Part shown: piece by piece, positions 42,143 through 51,404 of the stretch
How positions within the stretch are numbered: position 1 is the stretch's first letter
Layout of the letters: each line of letters starts with the position of its first letter
Made by a program: the position numbers and the translations under genes
Assembly: GCF_030486405.1 (NCBI RefSeq)
Contig: NZ_CP129613.1
Location: 1,178,001 to 1,242,000, forward strand
Direction of reading: 5' to 3'
From: Mycolicibacterium sp. HK-90
GTDB lineage: Bacteria > Actinomycetota > Actinomycetes > Mycobacteriales > Mycobacteriaceae
Length of the DNA stretch: 64,000 bases
Notes under the pieces: model-generated
Database searches by the model: none
Seen by the model: only the letters and a program-made list of their open reading frames with translations
What the model was told of the DNA's origin: nothing

Positions 42143-43432
42143 TCACCCTGCGATCGGTCGACGCACATCCAGGTGCGCGAGGTCGGCCGCGAAGCGTCCG
42201 GCCGACCATCCGGCGCCGCTGGACGCCGACATCGTGCGTGGAATGGTCGCTGGGAAGAGCTGGTTGGTGAGGTCGTCGGTTGCCTGGCTGAGGGCTGCCA
42301 GCACTGGGAGCAGCGAGCCGCGGTCCACCTCGGTAGCCACTGTCGTGGAGGTGGCGGTGAGGCGTTCACCAATGCGCGCGGCGTACGAGAGAAGAAATGA
42401 TTGGCGAAACGAGCGCGTCCGGGTCTGGCCGCCGTTGGTTGTGCGGCCCGCCGCCAGCATCGCCCGGTTGGCCTGGACCAATAGTGAAGTAGAAAGCAGC
42501 TCAACGAATTCCAGATCACAATCGGCGCCGATGACGGCGACGAACCCGAGCTTCTCCGCGCACACCATCTGACACCGGTTGGCCGTTGCCACGGACTGCA
42601 CCAGTGCTGCCTTGGCGCCGACATAGGGACCGTCGATCCAGATCCGCCGGGCGATCGCCTCGGCTGCGCGGCCACGCTCGTGATCGCGGATCGCGTGCTG
42701 CAGCGAATATCTGCTCATCAGTTCTTGCGCCTTGGCCGAAAGCGCTTCCGCTTCTTCGGGAAACGTGGTGGCCTCTGCCTTGGCCAGTAGCCCACGCACC
42801 CTGCTCAGTGCTTTTGCATCGGCCGTGTTCACCGGGACCGACGAATGCTGGTGCGCGCCGGGCAACGGCAGCAACGGCTCGAGGTTCGGAAGAATTCCCA
42901 GCAGCCGCAGCACCTTCAACACGACCGTCAACGCTGCATGATGGTTGACGGCATTCGTGTCAGCCCACTGCCTCATCTGCGGAGTGCCGTAATCGATCTC
43001 GGCGGGCAACGCGGCGAGCTCGGCGCGCCATCGCGGATGCAGTGTGGCGACGGGATAGTGCCGGGACTCGCGAACGACGGCCTCGGCCAGGTAGTCGGTC
43101 GCGGCTGCGTCGAGGCGGCGACGAGCGAACTCGTGCAGGTCATTCGGCGACCAACCCACCTGCCACGCTCTGCTGATGGCCCCGGCCACGGTGCCGTCGG
43201 CGGCAAGGTCGAGATCGCGTGCCCGGCCGGGGAACTCGTCGAGCAGCTCGGCGGCGTGGAATTCCGCGTCGTGGTCGAGACACAGTGCGGAGTGGTACAG
43301 CGCTGCGGTGAGGCGGTCGAGGAGGGCGACCCGGTCATACCTGGGATCGGCGCTCGAGCGTTGCTGGTGGGACGTTGCGCGGCGGCGGTCCTTGTGCTTG
43401 GCGGCGCGCTTCTGGCGGTTGCGGCGGCTCAT
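42143..43432 (-). CDS. DUF2786-domain protein
   Basis: 429 aa from the ATG at 43432 (MSRRNRQKRAAKHKDRRR); an upstream start would add 14 residues. A very basic N-terminus is followed by a helical region with many His residues. DUF2786 sits at about 205-245 (LSRVRGLLAKAEATTFPEEAEALSAKAQELMSRYSL in part), after which a conserved C-terminal region has RSFRQSFLLSYAARIGERL. DUF2786 proteins are widespread in phage and actinobacterial genomes with no assigned function. It converges with the DUF3298 gene. Confidence 0.8.
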   Translation of the reverse strand: MSRRNRQKRAAKHKDRRRATSHQQRSSADPRYDRVALLDRLTAALYHSALCLDHDAEFHAAELLDEFPGRARDLDLAADGTVAGAISRAWQVGWSPNDLHEFARRRLDAAATDYLAEAVVRESRHYPVATLHPRWRAELAALPAEIDYGTPQMRQWADTNAVNHHAALTVVLKVLRLLGILPNLEPLLPLPGAHQHSSVPVNTADAKALSRVRGLLAKAEATTFPEEAEALSAKAQELMSRYSLQHAIRDHERGRAAEAIARRIWIDGPYVGAKAALVQSVATANRCQMVCAEKLGFVAVIGADCDLEFVELLSTSLLVQANRAMLAAGRTTNGGQTRTRSFRQSFLLSYAARIGERLTATSTTVATEVDRGSLLPVLAALSQATDDLTNQLFPATIPRTMSASSGAGWSAGRFAADLAHLDVRRPIAG

Positions 43433-43507
43433 GTCTGGATTCTGATGGAACGGTCCGACAAGTACCGTCTGCAACCGCGCACATCGGCGGCATGGTCAGC
43501 GACCCGG

Positions 43508-44086
43508 TCAGCTGAACTGCCCGAGCGCTGCGGACACCGCCGCGCGGACCGTGGCGGCGACGGTGTCGGGGGACGACGCGTCGAACTTGCCGTCGAGGTG
43601 CAAGAACGCCAGGCCGTGGACCAGCGCCCACACCGCTTTGGCCATCGCGTCCGGGTCTGACGTGGGAAGGGCTTGCTCCACAATCGATCTGAGGTACGCG
43701 CTGATGGATTCCACCGCGGCAACCCTCTCGGGGCTGGTCGGGTCGCACGGCTCGGCGAACATGGCCCGGAACAGGCCCGGACGGCTCAGCGCAAAGTTCA
43801 CGTAGGCGATGGCGATGTCGGCGAGATCGTCGGGAGTTTTCGGCGACGGATTCGCCGCCTGTAGCTGTTCGGCCAGATCCCGGTAGCCCACCGCCGCGAC
43901 CGCGGACAAGAGCGCGTCGCGGTCGGCGAAATGCCGGTAGGGCGCCGCGGTCGAGACGCCCGCGCGCCGTGCCGCCGCGCGCAGCGACAGTTCGGTCGCA
44001 CCACCCTCTTCGAGCAGTTCCAGCGCGGCCCGCACGAGTGCGCTGGGCAGGTCGCCGTGGTGATAAGACCGGGCTGACGTGGGCAT
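43508..44086 (-). CDS. TetR-family repressor of the divergent old-yellow-enzyme operon
   Basis: 192 aa from the ATG at 44086; earlier starts would run into the operator region. The N-terminal helix-turn-helix reads YHHGDLPSALVRAALELLEEGG, LSLRAAARRAGVSTAAPYRHFADRDALL (split across about 10-50), the classic TetR pattern of the TetR_C_33 type. It lies divergent to the OYE gene with 100 bp between starts, and that gap contains two palindromes, so autoregulation and control of the operon are likely. The ligand is probably a reactive electrophile or oxidant substrate of the operon, by inference. Confidence 0.88.
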   Translation of the reverse strand: MPTSARSYHHGDLPSALVRAALELLEEGGATELSLRAAARRAGVSTAAPYRHFADRDALLSAVAAVGYRDLAEQLQAANPSPKTPDDLADIAIAYVNFALSRPGLFRAMFAEPCDPTSPERVAAVESISAYLRSIVEQALPTSDPDAMAKAVWALVHGLAFLHLDGKFDASSPDTVAATVRAAVSAALGQFS

Positions 44087-44108
44087 ATGGGGCAAATCCT
44101 CACAAGTG

Positions 44109-44138
44109 TTGACACCGCTTACATGTTGCCCGTATGTT
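44109..44138 (+). promoter_or_regulatory. Sigma-A-type promoter of the OYE operon
   Basis: TTGACA (44109-44114) and TATGTT (44133-44138) are 18 bp apart, giving a start near 44145, 42 bp before the OYE ATG. Confidence 0.65.
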
Positions 44139-44141
44139 AGC
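44117..44141. promoter_or_regulatory. Probable TetR operator 1
   Basis: GCTTACAT (44117-44124) and ATGTTAGC (44134-44141) form an inverted repeat with one mismatch that covers the spacer and -10 box. Confidence 0.55.
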
Positions 44142-44152
44142 ACCCATCAGGA

Positions 44153-44167
44153 GTAAGCAGTGCTTAC
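44153..44167. promoter_or_regulatory. Probable TetR operator 2
   Basis: GTAAGCAGTGCTTAC is a perfect 7+1+7 palindrome just after the predicted transcription start. It shares the half-site GCTTAC with operator 1. Confidence 0.65.
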
Positions 44168-44186
44168 ATATGTCGAAGGAGTTCCT

Positions 44187-45455
44187 ATGTCGACTACGTC
44201 GACCGATTTGTTCGCGCCTCTGGCGCTGAAGTCCGGCGCGGTCTTGCGCAATCGGATAGCCAAGGCGGCGATGGAAGAGGGCATGGCCGGGGCCGCGCAG
44301 CTGCCCGACGAGCGCCTGGCCGCGCTGTACCGGCGCTGGGGCGCCGGCGGAACCGGCGTGCTCATCACCGGCAACGTCATGGTGCATGCCGAGGCCATGA
44401 CCGGGCCGGGTGGCGTGGTGCTGGACGCGGACTCGTCGATCGAGCCCTTCGCCGAATGGGCGCGGGCCGGTAAGGCCGGCGGTTCGGCCATGTGGATGCA
44501 GATCAGCCACCCCGGTCGCCAGGTTCAGGCCGGCATGCCCGGTGTGGTGTGGGGACCCTCGGACGTCGCGGTCGATGTGGGTCGGCATTCGAAGCGATTC
44601 GGTAAGCCCGTCGCGATGACGGCCGAGCAGATCGGCGACACCATCACCCGCTTCGCCACCACCGCGCGGCGCGCCGAGCAGGCCGGCTTCGACGGTGTCG
44701 AGGTCCATGCCGCCCACGGATATCTCTTGTCGCAGTTCCTTTCTCCGCTCGTCAACACGCGCACCGACGAGTGGGGTGGCTCGCTGGAGAACCGGGCCCG
44801 GCTGCTCCTGGCGATCGTGCGCGCCATCCGCGCCGAGGTGTCACCTGGATTTTCCGTTGCGGTGAAACTGAATTCAGCGGACTTCCAGCGTGGTGGCTTC
44901 GACGCCGACGATGCGCGCAAGGTGATCGACATGCTCGCGCCACTCGGCGTCGATCTGGTCGAGTTGTCCGGCGGCAGTTATGAAAGCCCGGCCATGACCG
45001 GCCGTCCGGCCGATGACCGCACCGCGGCCCGCGAGGCGTACTTCCTGGAACTGGCGGCCGAGCTAGCCGCGAGCAGCCCGATTCCGCTCATGCTGACCGG
45101 CGGGATCACCCGCCGCGAGACTGCCGAGCAGGTGCTGGCCAGTGGTGTCGCCGTCGTCGGCATGGCGACCGCGCTGGCGGCCACGCCGGATCTGCCGTCG
45201 CGATGGCTTCGGGGACTGGAGGCGACCAGAAGTTTGAAACCCGTGACGTGGCGTGACAAGCCGCTGGCGTCGCTGGCCAGCATGGCGATGGTGCGGTTCC
45301 AGATGCGTCGGCTCGGTGCGGGGAAGCAGCCTGCACTCGGTGTCGGACCCGCGTTCGCGCTGGTCGCCGATCAGCTGGTGTCGCGGCGGGCCCTGCGTCG
45401 GTACTCCCGATGGCTGGCATCGCGGCCGCGGGTGGGTACTCGTACTTCGGTTTAA
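44187..45455 (+). CDS. NADH:flavin oxidoreductase (old yellow enzyme family)
   Basis: 422 aa; the ATG at 44187 has AAGGAG seven bases upstream. FMN-dependent TIM-barrel reductase of activated alkenes. Seen: the substrate/FMN region HAAHGYLLSQFLSPLVNTRTDEWGGS in two parts (about 172-197), SxxNRARLLL, and the FMN phosphate site LTGGITRRETAEQVL with VGMATALA. The C-terminal tail (about 350-422) is longer than in classic OYE and basic. First gene of a three-gene operon under the divergent TetR protein. Confidence 0.88.
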   Translation: MSTTSTDLFAPLALKSGAVLRNRIAKAAMEEGMAGAAQLPDERLAALYRRWGAGGTGVLITGNVMVHAEAMTGPGGVVLDADSSIEPFAEWARAGKAGGSAMWMQISHPGRQVQAGMPGVVWGPSDVAVDVGRHSKRFGKPVAMTAEQIGDTITRFATTARRAEQAGFDGVEVHAAHGYLLSQFLSPLVNTRTDEWGGSLENRARLLLAIVRAIRAEVSPGFSVAVKLNSADFQRGGFDADDARKVIDMLAPLGVDLVELSGGSYESPAMTGRPADDRTAAREAYFLELAAELAASSPIPLMLTGGITRRETAEQVLASGVAVVGMATALAATPDLPSRWLRGLEATRSLKPVTWRDKPLASLASMAMVRFQMRRLGAGKQPALGVGPAFALVADQLVSRRALRRYSRWLASRPRVGTRTSV

Positions 45456-45477
45456 CGGATCGGAACAGGAGACAATC

Positions 45478-46185
45478 ATGACGAAAGTGCTGATGGTGAT
45501 CTCGGCGGCCGACCGCTGGACACTCAACGACGGGACGGAACATCCGTCCGGGTACTGGGCCGAGGAGGTCGGGCGGCCGCACCAGATCTTCACCGAGGCC
45601 GGATGGCAGATCACGGTCGCGACGCCGGGTGGCAAGGCGCCGACGCTCGATCAGCTCAGCCTCGGGATCTCCGGCGGCATGCCGTGGAAGCGCAGAGAGG
45701 TGAAGACCTACCTCGACAGCATCGCGAATGTGCTGGCCCATCCGGTTTCGCTCGACTCCGTGAACGCCGACGACTACGACGTGGTGTTTTACCCCGGCGG
45801 GCACGGACCGATGGAAGACCTCGCCTACGACCCGGTCTCGGGCGCGCTACTGGCTCATCGGTTGGAGTCCGGCAAGCCGCTGGCGCTGCTGTGCCACGCG
45901 CCGGCGGCGATCCTGGCTGCTAGTGGGCCGGACGGAGTGTCACCTTTCGCCGGTCGGCGGATGACCGGCTTGTCCAACCGCGAGGAGTTGTTGAACAGCT
46001 TCGGGCGCAAGGCGCCATGGCTGTTGGAGGACAAGCTGAAAGAGGCCGGCGTGGACTACTCGAAGGCGCTGCTGCCGCTGCGTCCCCATGTGGTGGTTGA
46101 CGGGAATCTCTATACCGGGCAGAACCCGCAGTCCTCGGAGAAGTTGGCCGAGCGTTTGGTGGCTGACGTGAAGGCGGGGGTCTGA
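45478..46185 (+). CDS. DJ-1/PfpI-family (Hsp31-like) protein
   Basis: 235 aa, ATG at 45478 with AGGAG upstream and 22 bp after the OYE stop. The catalytic nucleophile sits in ALLCHAPAAIL (about Cys141), with Glu in HPSGYWAEE near residue 22-30 and PGGHGPMEDL as a conserved loop. Such class I amidotransferase-like proteins are often glyoxalases, deglycases or chaperones that deal with aldehydes. With an ene-reductase and a decarboxylase-like partner, an electrophile detoxification role is plausible. Its TGA overlaps the ATG of the next gene by one base. Confidence 0.85.
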   Translation: MTKVLMVISAADRWTLNDGTEHPSGYWAEEVGRPHQIFTEAGWQITVATPGGKAPTLDQLSLGISGGMPWKRREVKTYLDSIANVLAHPVSLDSVNADDYDVVFYPGGHGPMEDLAYDPVSGALLAHRLESGKPLALLCHAPAAILAASGPDGVSPFAGRRMTGLSNREELLNSFGRKAPWLLEDKLKEAGVDYSKALLPLRPHVVVDGNLYTGQNPQSSEKLAERLVADVKAGV

Positions 46186-47081
46186 TGTCGTTCGTTGAGG
46201 TCGACCTCGGCGGGCGCCTGGTCACGGTGCCGAAAGGCGGTCTGTACGACCGGTTTCGGATGCGCACCGATCTCGACGAGGTTGCGCGCGATCCCCGGGT
46301 GTCCAGTGTCGACTTCTTCCGGAAGCTGCCCAAGACCGAGGTCAACTCGGCGATCGGCCCGACGCTGACGCCGAACTTCTACTACCGCATCTCCACTGCC
46401 CGGCTCGTCATGCTGGCTCGATCCCGTGACATCCGTTCGCGGCTGCCGAAAGCGCTTGCGCCGCTGGAGGTTGCACCCGGACTAGGGGTCGTCTCGGTGA
46501 TGTTCTTCCGGTACGACGTGTGCGACATCGATTTCTATACGGAGGCCGCCGTCGGTGTTGCGGTGCGGCCGGCGCGACACGGCAAGGCTGGCTTCGCCGA
46601 TCTGGCGAGCAGCCTGGCCAACGATCACCTGCGTTCCTATGTGCTGTCCCTGCCGGTGAGCACCGAGATCGCCCAGGTCCGTGGGCATGACGGGTACGGC
46701 TTCCCCAAGTGGCTGACGGAGCTTGATGTCTCGATCGACGCGGATCAGACTGTCGCGCGCGTTGCGAACGATTCCGGCGGAGTGGACCTGGCACTCTCTG
46801 CTGCCACCCCGCATCAGGCGAAGTATCAGACGGGGGAGCGGGTTTCGACGCTCACGTCGTACACGTCATTGGGTGGTGCTTGGCATTCCACGCTGAGTCA
46901 GACGAATGTGTTGTCCGCGGGAACGGCGCGGCTTTCTCGGGGTGTGGGCCTGCAGGTCGGGCAGGGACGGATGGCTGATGACCTGCGGGCGCTGAAACCC
47001 ATCAGGACCATTCAGTTTGACGTCGTCACCGAAGGTCAACTTGCGCTGCACATGCCGGTGCCGGTGTCGGTGCGGGATTGA
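46185..47081 (+). CDS. Acetoacetate-decarboxylase-like domain protein
   Basis: 298 aa, start ATG overlapping the upstream stop (TGATG), so translation is coupled. The ADC-like fold is suggested by TPNFYYRISTARLVML, FFRYDVCDIDFYTEAAVGVAVRP (split), and GHDGYGFPKWLTELDVSID, which resembles the YGFPK loop of this superfamily. Whether the Schiff-base lysine is the one in FPKW is uncertain. It is the last gene of the TetR-controlled operon. Confidence 0.75.
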   Translation: MSFVEVDLGGRLVTVPKGGLYDRFRMRTDLDEVARDPRVSSVDFFRKLPKTEVNSAIGPTLTPNFYYRISTARLVMLARSRDIRSRLPKALAPLEVAPGLGVVSVMFFRYDVCDIDFYTEAAVGVAVRPARHGKAGFADLASSLANDHLRSYVLSLPVSTEIAQVRGHDGYGFPKWLTELDVSIDADQTVARVANDSGGVDLALSAATPHQAKYQTGERVSTLTSYTSLGGAWHSTLSQTNVLSAGTARLSRGVGLQVGQGRMADDLRALKPIRTIQFDVVTEGQLALHMPVPVSVRD

Positions 47082-47257
47082 TCCGCAGGTCAGTTGAACG
47101 CGGTGCTGCCGGCTACGGCGTGCGTCGTGCCGATGAGCTTGTGCGGGTAATCGGTCTTGTGACGTCCGACGCTTGGAAGGCTTCTATAGTTGCGGGATAC
47201 AACTGTCAGTGACCGGCCTGTGCGGGAGTTGTGGTTAGGTATACATGTGAAGGGAAC

Positions 47258-47278
47258 GTCGTCAAAATTCTTGATGAC
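47258..47278. promoter_or_regulatory. Short inverted repeat at the edge of the defence region
   Basis: GTCGTCAA and TTGATGAC, 7 of 8 complementary, flank AATTC. It lies between the convergent ADC-like and UDG-like genes in a stretch that is clearly AT-richer than the left part of the window. It may be a terminator. Confidence 0.35.
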
Positions 47279-47324
47279 ATTCGGTGGTATATCTACGAGG
47301 CGCGTCGCTGTGGGGACTGCAACG

Positions 47325-48164
47325 TTAACCGCCGCTGCAACTGTCACGCTGGAGTTCGGCGACCCTCGCTTCTAATGTCGCGCGAGCCCTAACCAACCGC
47401 TCAGGATCAACCTTGCGAGATAGCAATTCGCGGGGCTTGCGTCCAAGAAAGAAGGCGATGCGTTCGGCATTCGCACCGCTCGGATGTGGCAGGCCTACAA
47501 GCACACGGTTTTGATCGATCATGGAGGCCTCGGCTACGAATTGCAGGGCCTGCCCAACGGTTGGCCCGAGTGGCACGAAGATCGCCTTTGGGATGGTCGC
47601 AGCCTCGGTGGCGAATCCGGTGAGCAGCTGCTCTCGCAACATCGGCGTCGTAAACATCGATGGCGCACCCGAGTAATTCTTGCCGTCGACGAAGACTGGG
47701 AAGCGTAATGCTGATGTGAAATACACCAGGTGGCCGTCACCTTCCCACAGTGAGGCCGCCGAAGGTAAACCGAGGAGTCCGTTGATGCCGATGTAATCGA
47801 GCATCGCGACCAAATTGACGCGCATCGGGCCGGAGAAGGCCGCATAGGCCTTCGCCGAGGCAAGCGCTTCGGCCTCACTTTTTCCCGACCGCAGGCACCG
47901 ACGCACCTCGACTAACGCATTTCGCCACTGCTGCCGGCCGGGCGTGAGACCTACAACGGCTATCTGCGCATGAACAAGCGCCGCGTCCTCCGGAAAGTAT
48001 GCAATCTCGATGTGGTGCGCGCCGGCACTGAAAGCGTGTAACAGCAGCTGTCGCGGCTGTGCGATCTCGGCCGCAAGCTCTGCTTCGGTCATTTCCCGCA
48101 GCATCGGCGCGAACTGAGAAAATTGCTCCGCGTCGGTTTTGCGTCCACGCTTCGTTTGAAGCAC
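47325..48164 (-). CDS. Uracil-DNA-glycosylase-superfamily-like protein
   Basis: 279 aa from the GTG at 48164; a TTG two codons earlier is possible. Two segments resemble the UDG superfamily: motif A-like VVGLTPGRQQWRNALVE (about 70-86) and motif B-like VLVGLPHPSGANAERIAFFLG (about 220-240), where HPS(P/G) is the base-flipping loop. The catalytic Asp/Asn of motif A is not obvious, so activity is uncertain. Codons are less GC-rich than upstream genes. It is divergent from the PLD-helicase gene, separated by 141 bp, suggesting joint function. Confidence 0.6.
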   Translation of the reverse strand: MLQTKRGRKTDAEQFSQFAPMLREMTEAELAAEIAQPRQLLLHAFSAGAHHIEIAYFPEDAALVHAQIAVVGLTPGRQQWRNALVEVRRCLRSGKSEAEALASAKAYAAFSGPMRVNLVAMLDYIGINGLLGLPSAASLWEGDGHLVYFTSALRFPVFVDGKNYSGAPSMFTTPMLREQLLTGFATEAATIPKAIFVPLGPTVGQALQFVAEASMIDQNRVLVGLPHPSGANAERIAFFLGRKPRELLSRKVDPERLVRARATLEARVAELQRDSCSGG

Positions 48165-48305
48165 CCCCAAAATTATCCGGCCTCTGAGGTGGTTCCCAAT
48201 CTAGATCTGGTGCGCTGCGAACGGAAGTGCTGCACTCGGCTGGTGCGTAGCGCTTGCACCGGCAAGTCCCTGTCGAGTGTCCGCCTACCAGGTTAATCTC
48301 CGGGC

Positions 48306-51300
48306 GTGGACGCCGGACTATATGAATCTCTCCTCACAGATCGGCTCAATGCTGCCCTGGCGGAGCACGACGACCAACAACCTCTGTTCAGCGTGGTCGA
48401 CGAGGCGGAGCAGGCTGTCACAATTGCCCGTCACCTGGTCCCAATCATCGAACGTCAGCTCAAGGTCGCCGGCAATGCCGAAGCGCGTGCCCGGCTGTTG
48501 CGCAACCTGCTCGATGTTTTGGGCGATGTCGACGCTGTGCAGGAGAACCTGTTCCAGGACGATCCCACCAAGATTCATCGCCTCGACGCGGTGAGCCTGA
48601 AAAGCTTGGGAGCCCGCCAGCTTCCACGCCCAGCAACACCACTATCGGATGCGGCGCTGATGACCAATGCTCGCAATGAGCCGACGCTCGCGGCGGAGTT
48701 GCGGGCTGAACTCGCCAGCGCCGACCACGTCGATCTGCTGTGTGCGTTCGTGAAGTGGCAGGGTCTGCGGTTGCTCGAACGCGAGCTCACCGAACTGCGT
48801 GAACGTGGGATTCCGCTCCGGGTCATCACCACGACCTACCTTGGTGCTACCGACGCGCGTGCCCTGGACGCCTTGGTGAACGAGTTCGGTGCCGAAGTCC
48901 GAATCAATTACGAAACTGACCGCACCCGCTTGCACGCCAAGGCGTGGTTGCTGCGTCGCAACACCGGCTTTCACACCGCCTACGTCGGATCATCCAACTT
49001 GTCACACGCAGCTCTGGTCGACGGGCTGGAATGGAACGTGCGCCTATCGGCCATCTCCACCCCGCACCTGCTGGAGAAGTTCCGTGCCACCTTCGACTCC
49101 TACTGGGAGAATCGCGAATTCGAGCCGTACCGACCCAGCGACGACGGCGACAAGCTGCGCGGGGCATTGGAGATTGCCTCCGGCAAGAAGCAGCGTGATT
49201 CTCTAACGATCACACTGTCTGGTCTCGAGGTCACGGCCAAGCCGTATCAAGCCGAGTTGCTGGAGCAACTCGACGCCGAACGCGTCCTGCACGATCGGCA
49301 CCGCAACCTCATCGTCGCTGCCACCGGGACCGGCAAGACCGTGATCGCTGCGCTGGACTATCGCCGGTTGGTTCGTGAGGTCCACGGCCGGGATCTGACG
49401 CTGCTGTTTGTGGCGCACCGCAAGGAGATCCTGCAGCAGGCGCGGCGGATGTATCAGGAAGTGCTGGCCGATCCGCTGTTCGGTGAGCTGCTGGTCGACG
49501 GTGATCAGCCCATCCGCTGGCGCCACGTCTTCGCCAGCATCCAATCCCTCACCGCGGGCAGACTTTCCACGATCGAGCCGGACCGTTTCAACATCGTGGT
49601 GATCGACGAATTCCATCACGCACAGGCAGCGTCCTACCGCCGCCTCCTTGACCACATTGCGCCGATGGAACTGCTGGGGCTCACTGCGACCCCGGAACGA
49701 GGCGACGGTATCGACGTGCGGTCGTTCTTCGGAGGACGCGTAGCCGCGGAGTTGCGTTTGTGGGATGCGCTCGAACAGAACCTGCTGTGCCCGTTCCACT
49801 ACTTCGGCATTCACGACGGCACCGACTTGGAGACCTTGCAGTGGAAGCGCGGTGGTTACGACCTGACCGAGTTGAGCGCCGTTTACACCGGCAACGACGC
49901 CCGCACCCGCATCGTACTGGACCAGCTGCAGGACAAGGTCGCTGATGTCGGGTCGATGCGGGCGCTGGGATTCTGTGTGAGCGTCGACCATGCCCGATAC
50001 ATGGCTGATCAGTTTGTCGCCGCCGGCATTCCCGCGCGCGCCGTGGTTGGGCTCGACGACAGCACCGAACGACGTGCCGCATTAGCGGCGCTGCGTAATC
50101 GGGCGATCAACGTCTTGTTCACGGTTGACCTGTTCAACGAAGGCCTCGACATCCCACTGGTCGACACCGTGCTGTTTCTGCGTCCCACCGAGAGCGCGAC
50201 GGTATTCCTGCAGCAACTCGGCCGCGGGCTGCGGCTTGCCCCCGGCAAGTCTGTGTTGACGGCGCTCGATTTCGTCGGGCATCAACGCAAGGAGTTCCGC
50301 TTCGATCAACGGTTCCGGGCGTTGACGGGGCTGGGGCGCAAGCAACTGGAAAAGCAAGTCAAGGAAGGGTTTCCGTTTCTGCCGTCCGGGAGCCAGATCG
50401 TGCTGGACGAGGTGGCGCGCGAGCTGGTACTGGAGAACGTGCGTCAACAGACCTCACCGAAGAAGGCGGCGCTCGTCTCGGAGATCCGGGCGCATACCGA
50501 CGATCGGTTGGCCTCGTACTTGGATGAGTCCGGGCGTGGGCTCGAAGACATCCTGCGGCCGGATCGGTCATGGACGACGCTGTGCCGCGATGCGGGGAAG
50601 CTGGGCGAGAACGCGGGACCGCGAGAGGCCGAGTTGATCAAGCGCGTGAAGGCGCTGGCACACGTGGATGACCGCCGGCGCTGGAAGGCGTACAGCGCGC
50701 TCCTGCAGAATTACCGCGCCGAGGAGGGGGTGACTGAAGAGCGGCTCGAAGCCATGCTGTTCTACTCGCTGTTCCCCAATGGTGGTGGATTCAGCAGTGC
50801 CACAGAAGGAATCGAGGCGCTTCGGGGCGAAGCCGTGGTTGACGAGATGCGGCAGGTGATCGACATCGCGTTCGACGGCGCACATCGCAGTACCTACGGC
50901 TTGTGGAACTTGGAGGCGGAATTCGCCGACGTTCCGCTCGCGCTGCACGCTAGTTACTCGCGTGAAGAGATCCTGGCGGGGCTGGGCTTTGCGTCGCAGA
51001 AACGGACACCGAGCACCATGCGGGAGGGCGTGGCGTGGTGCCCGGCCGTCAACTCCGATGCCTTCCTGATCACGCTGAAGAAATCTGACACCGACTACTC
51101 GCCGACGACCATGTACCGCGACTTTGCGCTGAGTCCGGAGCTGTTCCACTGGGAGTCACAGTCGACGACCTCGTCGGCCTCGCCGACCGGGCAGCGCTAC
51201 ATCCACCACCGTGAGCGTGGGTCCCACATCCTGCTGTTTGTGCGCGAGACGAAGACCAACGCGTTCGGCGCCGCGCCATACGTCTTCCTTGGCCCGGGCG

Positions 51301-51404
51301 AGTACGTGTCCCACGAAGGCGATCGGCCGATGGCCATCACCTGGCGCTTGCATCGGGCAATGCCCACCGAGGTGTATTTGGGGGCGCGGGTTGCGGTGGC
51401 GTGA
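48306..51404 (+). CDS. Phospholipase-D-like nuclease + DEAD/DEAH helicase + DUF3427 protein
   Basis: 1032 aa from a GTG. Residues 125-270 are a PLD-type nuclease half with HAKAWLLRRN and YVGSSNLSHAAL (HxK...GSxN). Residues 310-690 are a superfamily 2 helicase: Walker A IVAATGTGKTVIAA, VVIDEFHHAQAASY, LLGLTATPERGDG, and motif VI FLQQLGRGLRLAPG. The C-terminal DUF3427 covers about 780-1030. This architecture is common in bacterial defence islands and likely attacks foreign or damaged DNA. A small gene follows directly at its stop. Confidence 0.88.
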   Translation: MDAGLYESLLTDRLNAALAEHDDQQPLFSVVDEAEQAVTIARHLVPIIERQLKVAGNAEARARLLRNLLDVLGDVDAVQENLFQDDPTKIHRLDAVSLKSLGARQLPRPATPLSDAALMTNARNEPTLAAELRAELASADHVDLLCAFVKWQGLRLLERELTELRERGIPLRVITTTYLGATDARALDALVNEFGAEVRINYETDRTRLHAKAWLLRRNTGFHTAYVGSSNLSHAALVDGLEWNVRLSAISTPHLLEKFRATFDSYWENREFEPYRPSDDGDKLRGALEIASGKKQRDSLTITLSGLEVTAKPYQAELLEQLDAERVLHDRHRNLIVAATGTGKTVIAALDYRRLVREVHGRDLTLLFVAHRKEILQQARRMYQEVLADPLFGELLVDGDQPIRWRHVFASIQSLTAGRLSTIEPDRFNIVVIDEFHHAQAASYRRLLDHIAPMELLGLTATPERGDGIDVRSFFGGRVAAELRLWDALEQNLLCPFHYFGIHDGTDLETLQWKRGGYDLTELSAVYTGNDARTRIVLDQLQDKVADVGSMRALGFCVSVDHARYMADQFVAAGIPARAVVGLDDSTERRAALAALRNRAINVLFTVDLFNEGLDIPLVDTVLFLRPTESATVFLQQLGRGLRLAPGKSVLTALDFVGHQRKEFRFDQRFRALTGLGRKQLEKQVKEGFPFLPSGSQIVLDEVARELVLENVRQQTSPKKAALVSEIRAHTDDRLASYLDESGRGLEDILRPDRSWTTLCRDAGKLGENAGPREAELIKRVKALAHVDDRRRWKAYSALLQNYRAEEGVTEERLEAMLFYSLFPNGGGFSSATEGIEALRGEAVVDEMRQVIDIAFDGAHRSTYGLWNLEAEFADVPLALHASYSREEILAGLGFASQKRTPSTMREGVAWCPAVNSDAFLITLKKSDTDYSPTTMYRDFALSPELFHWESQSTTSSASPTGQRYIHHRERGSHILLFVRETKTNAFGAAPYVFLGPGEYVSHEGDRPMAITWRLHRAMPTEVYLGARVAVA

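Noticed and set aside
47090..47347. 85-codon minus-strand frame between the ADC-like and UDG-like genes
   Set aside because: No ribosome site or recognisable fold; it overlaps the end of the UDG-like gene and is best read as non-coding.
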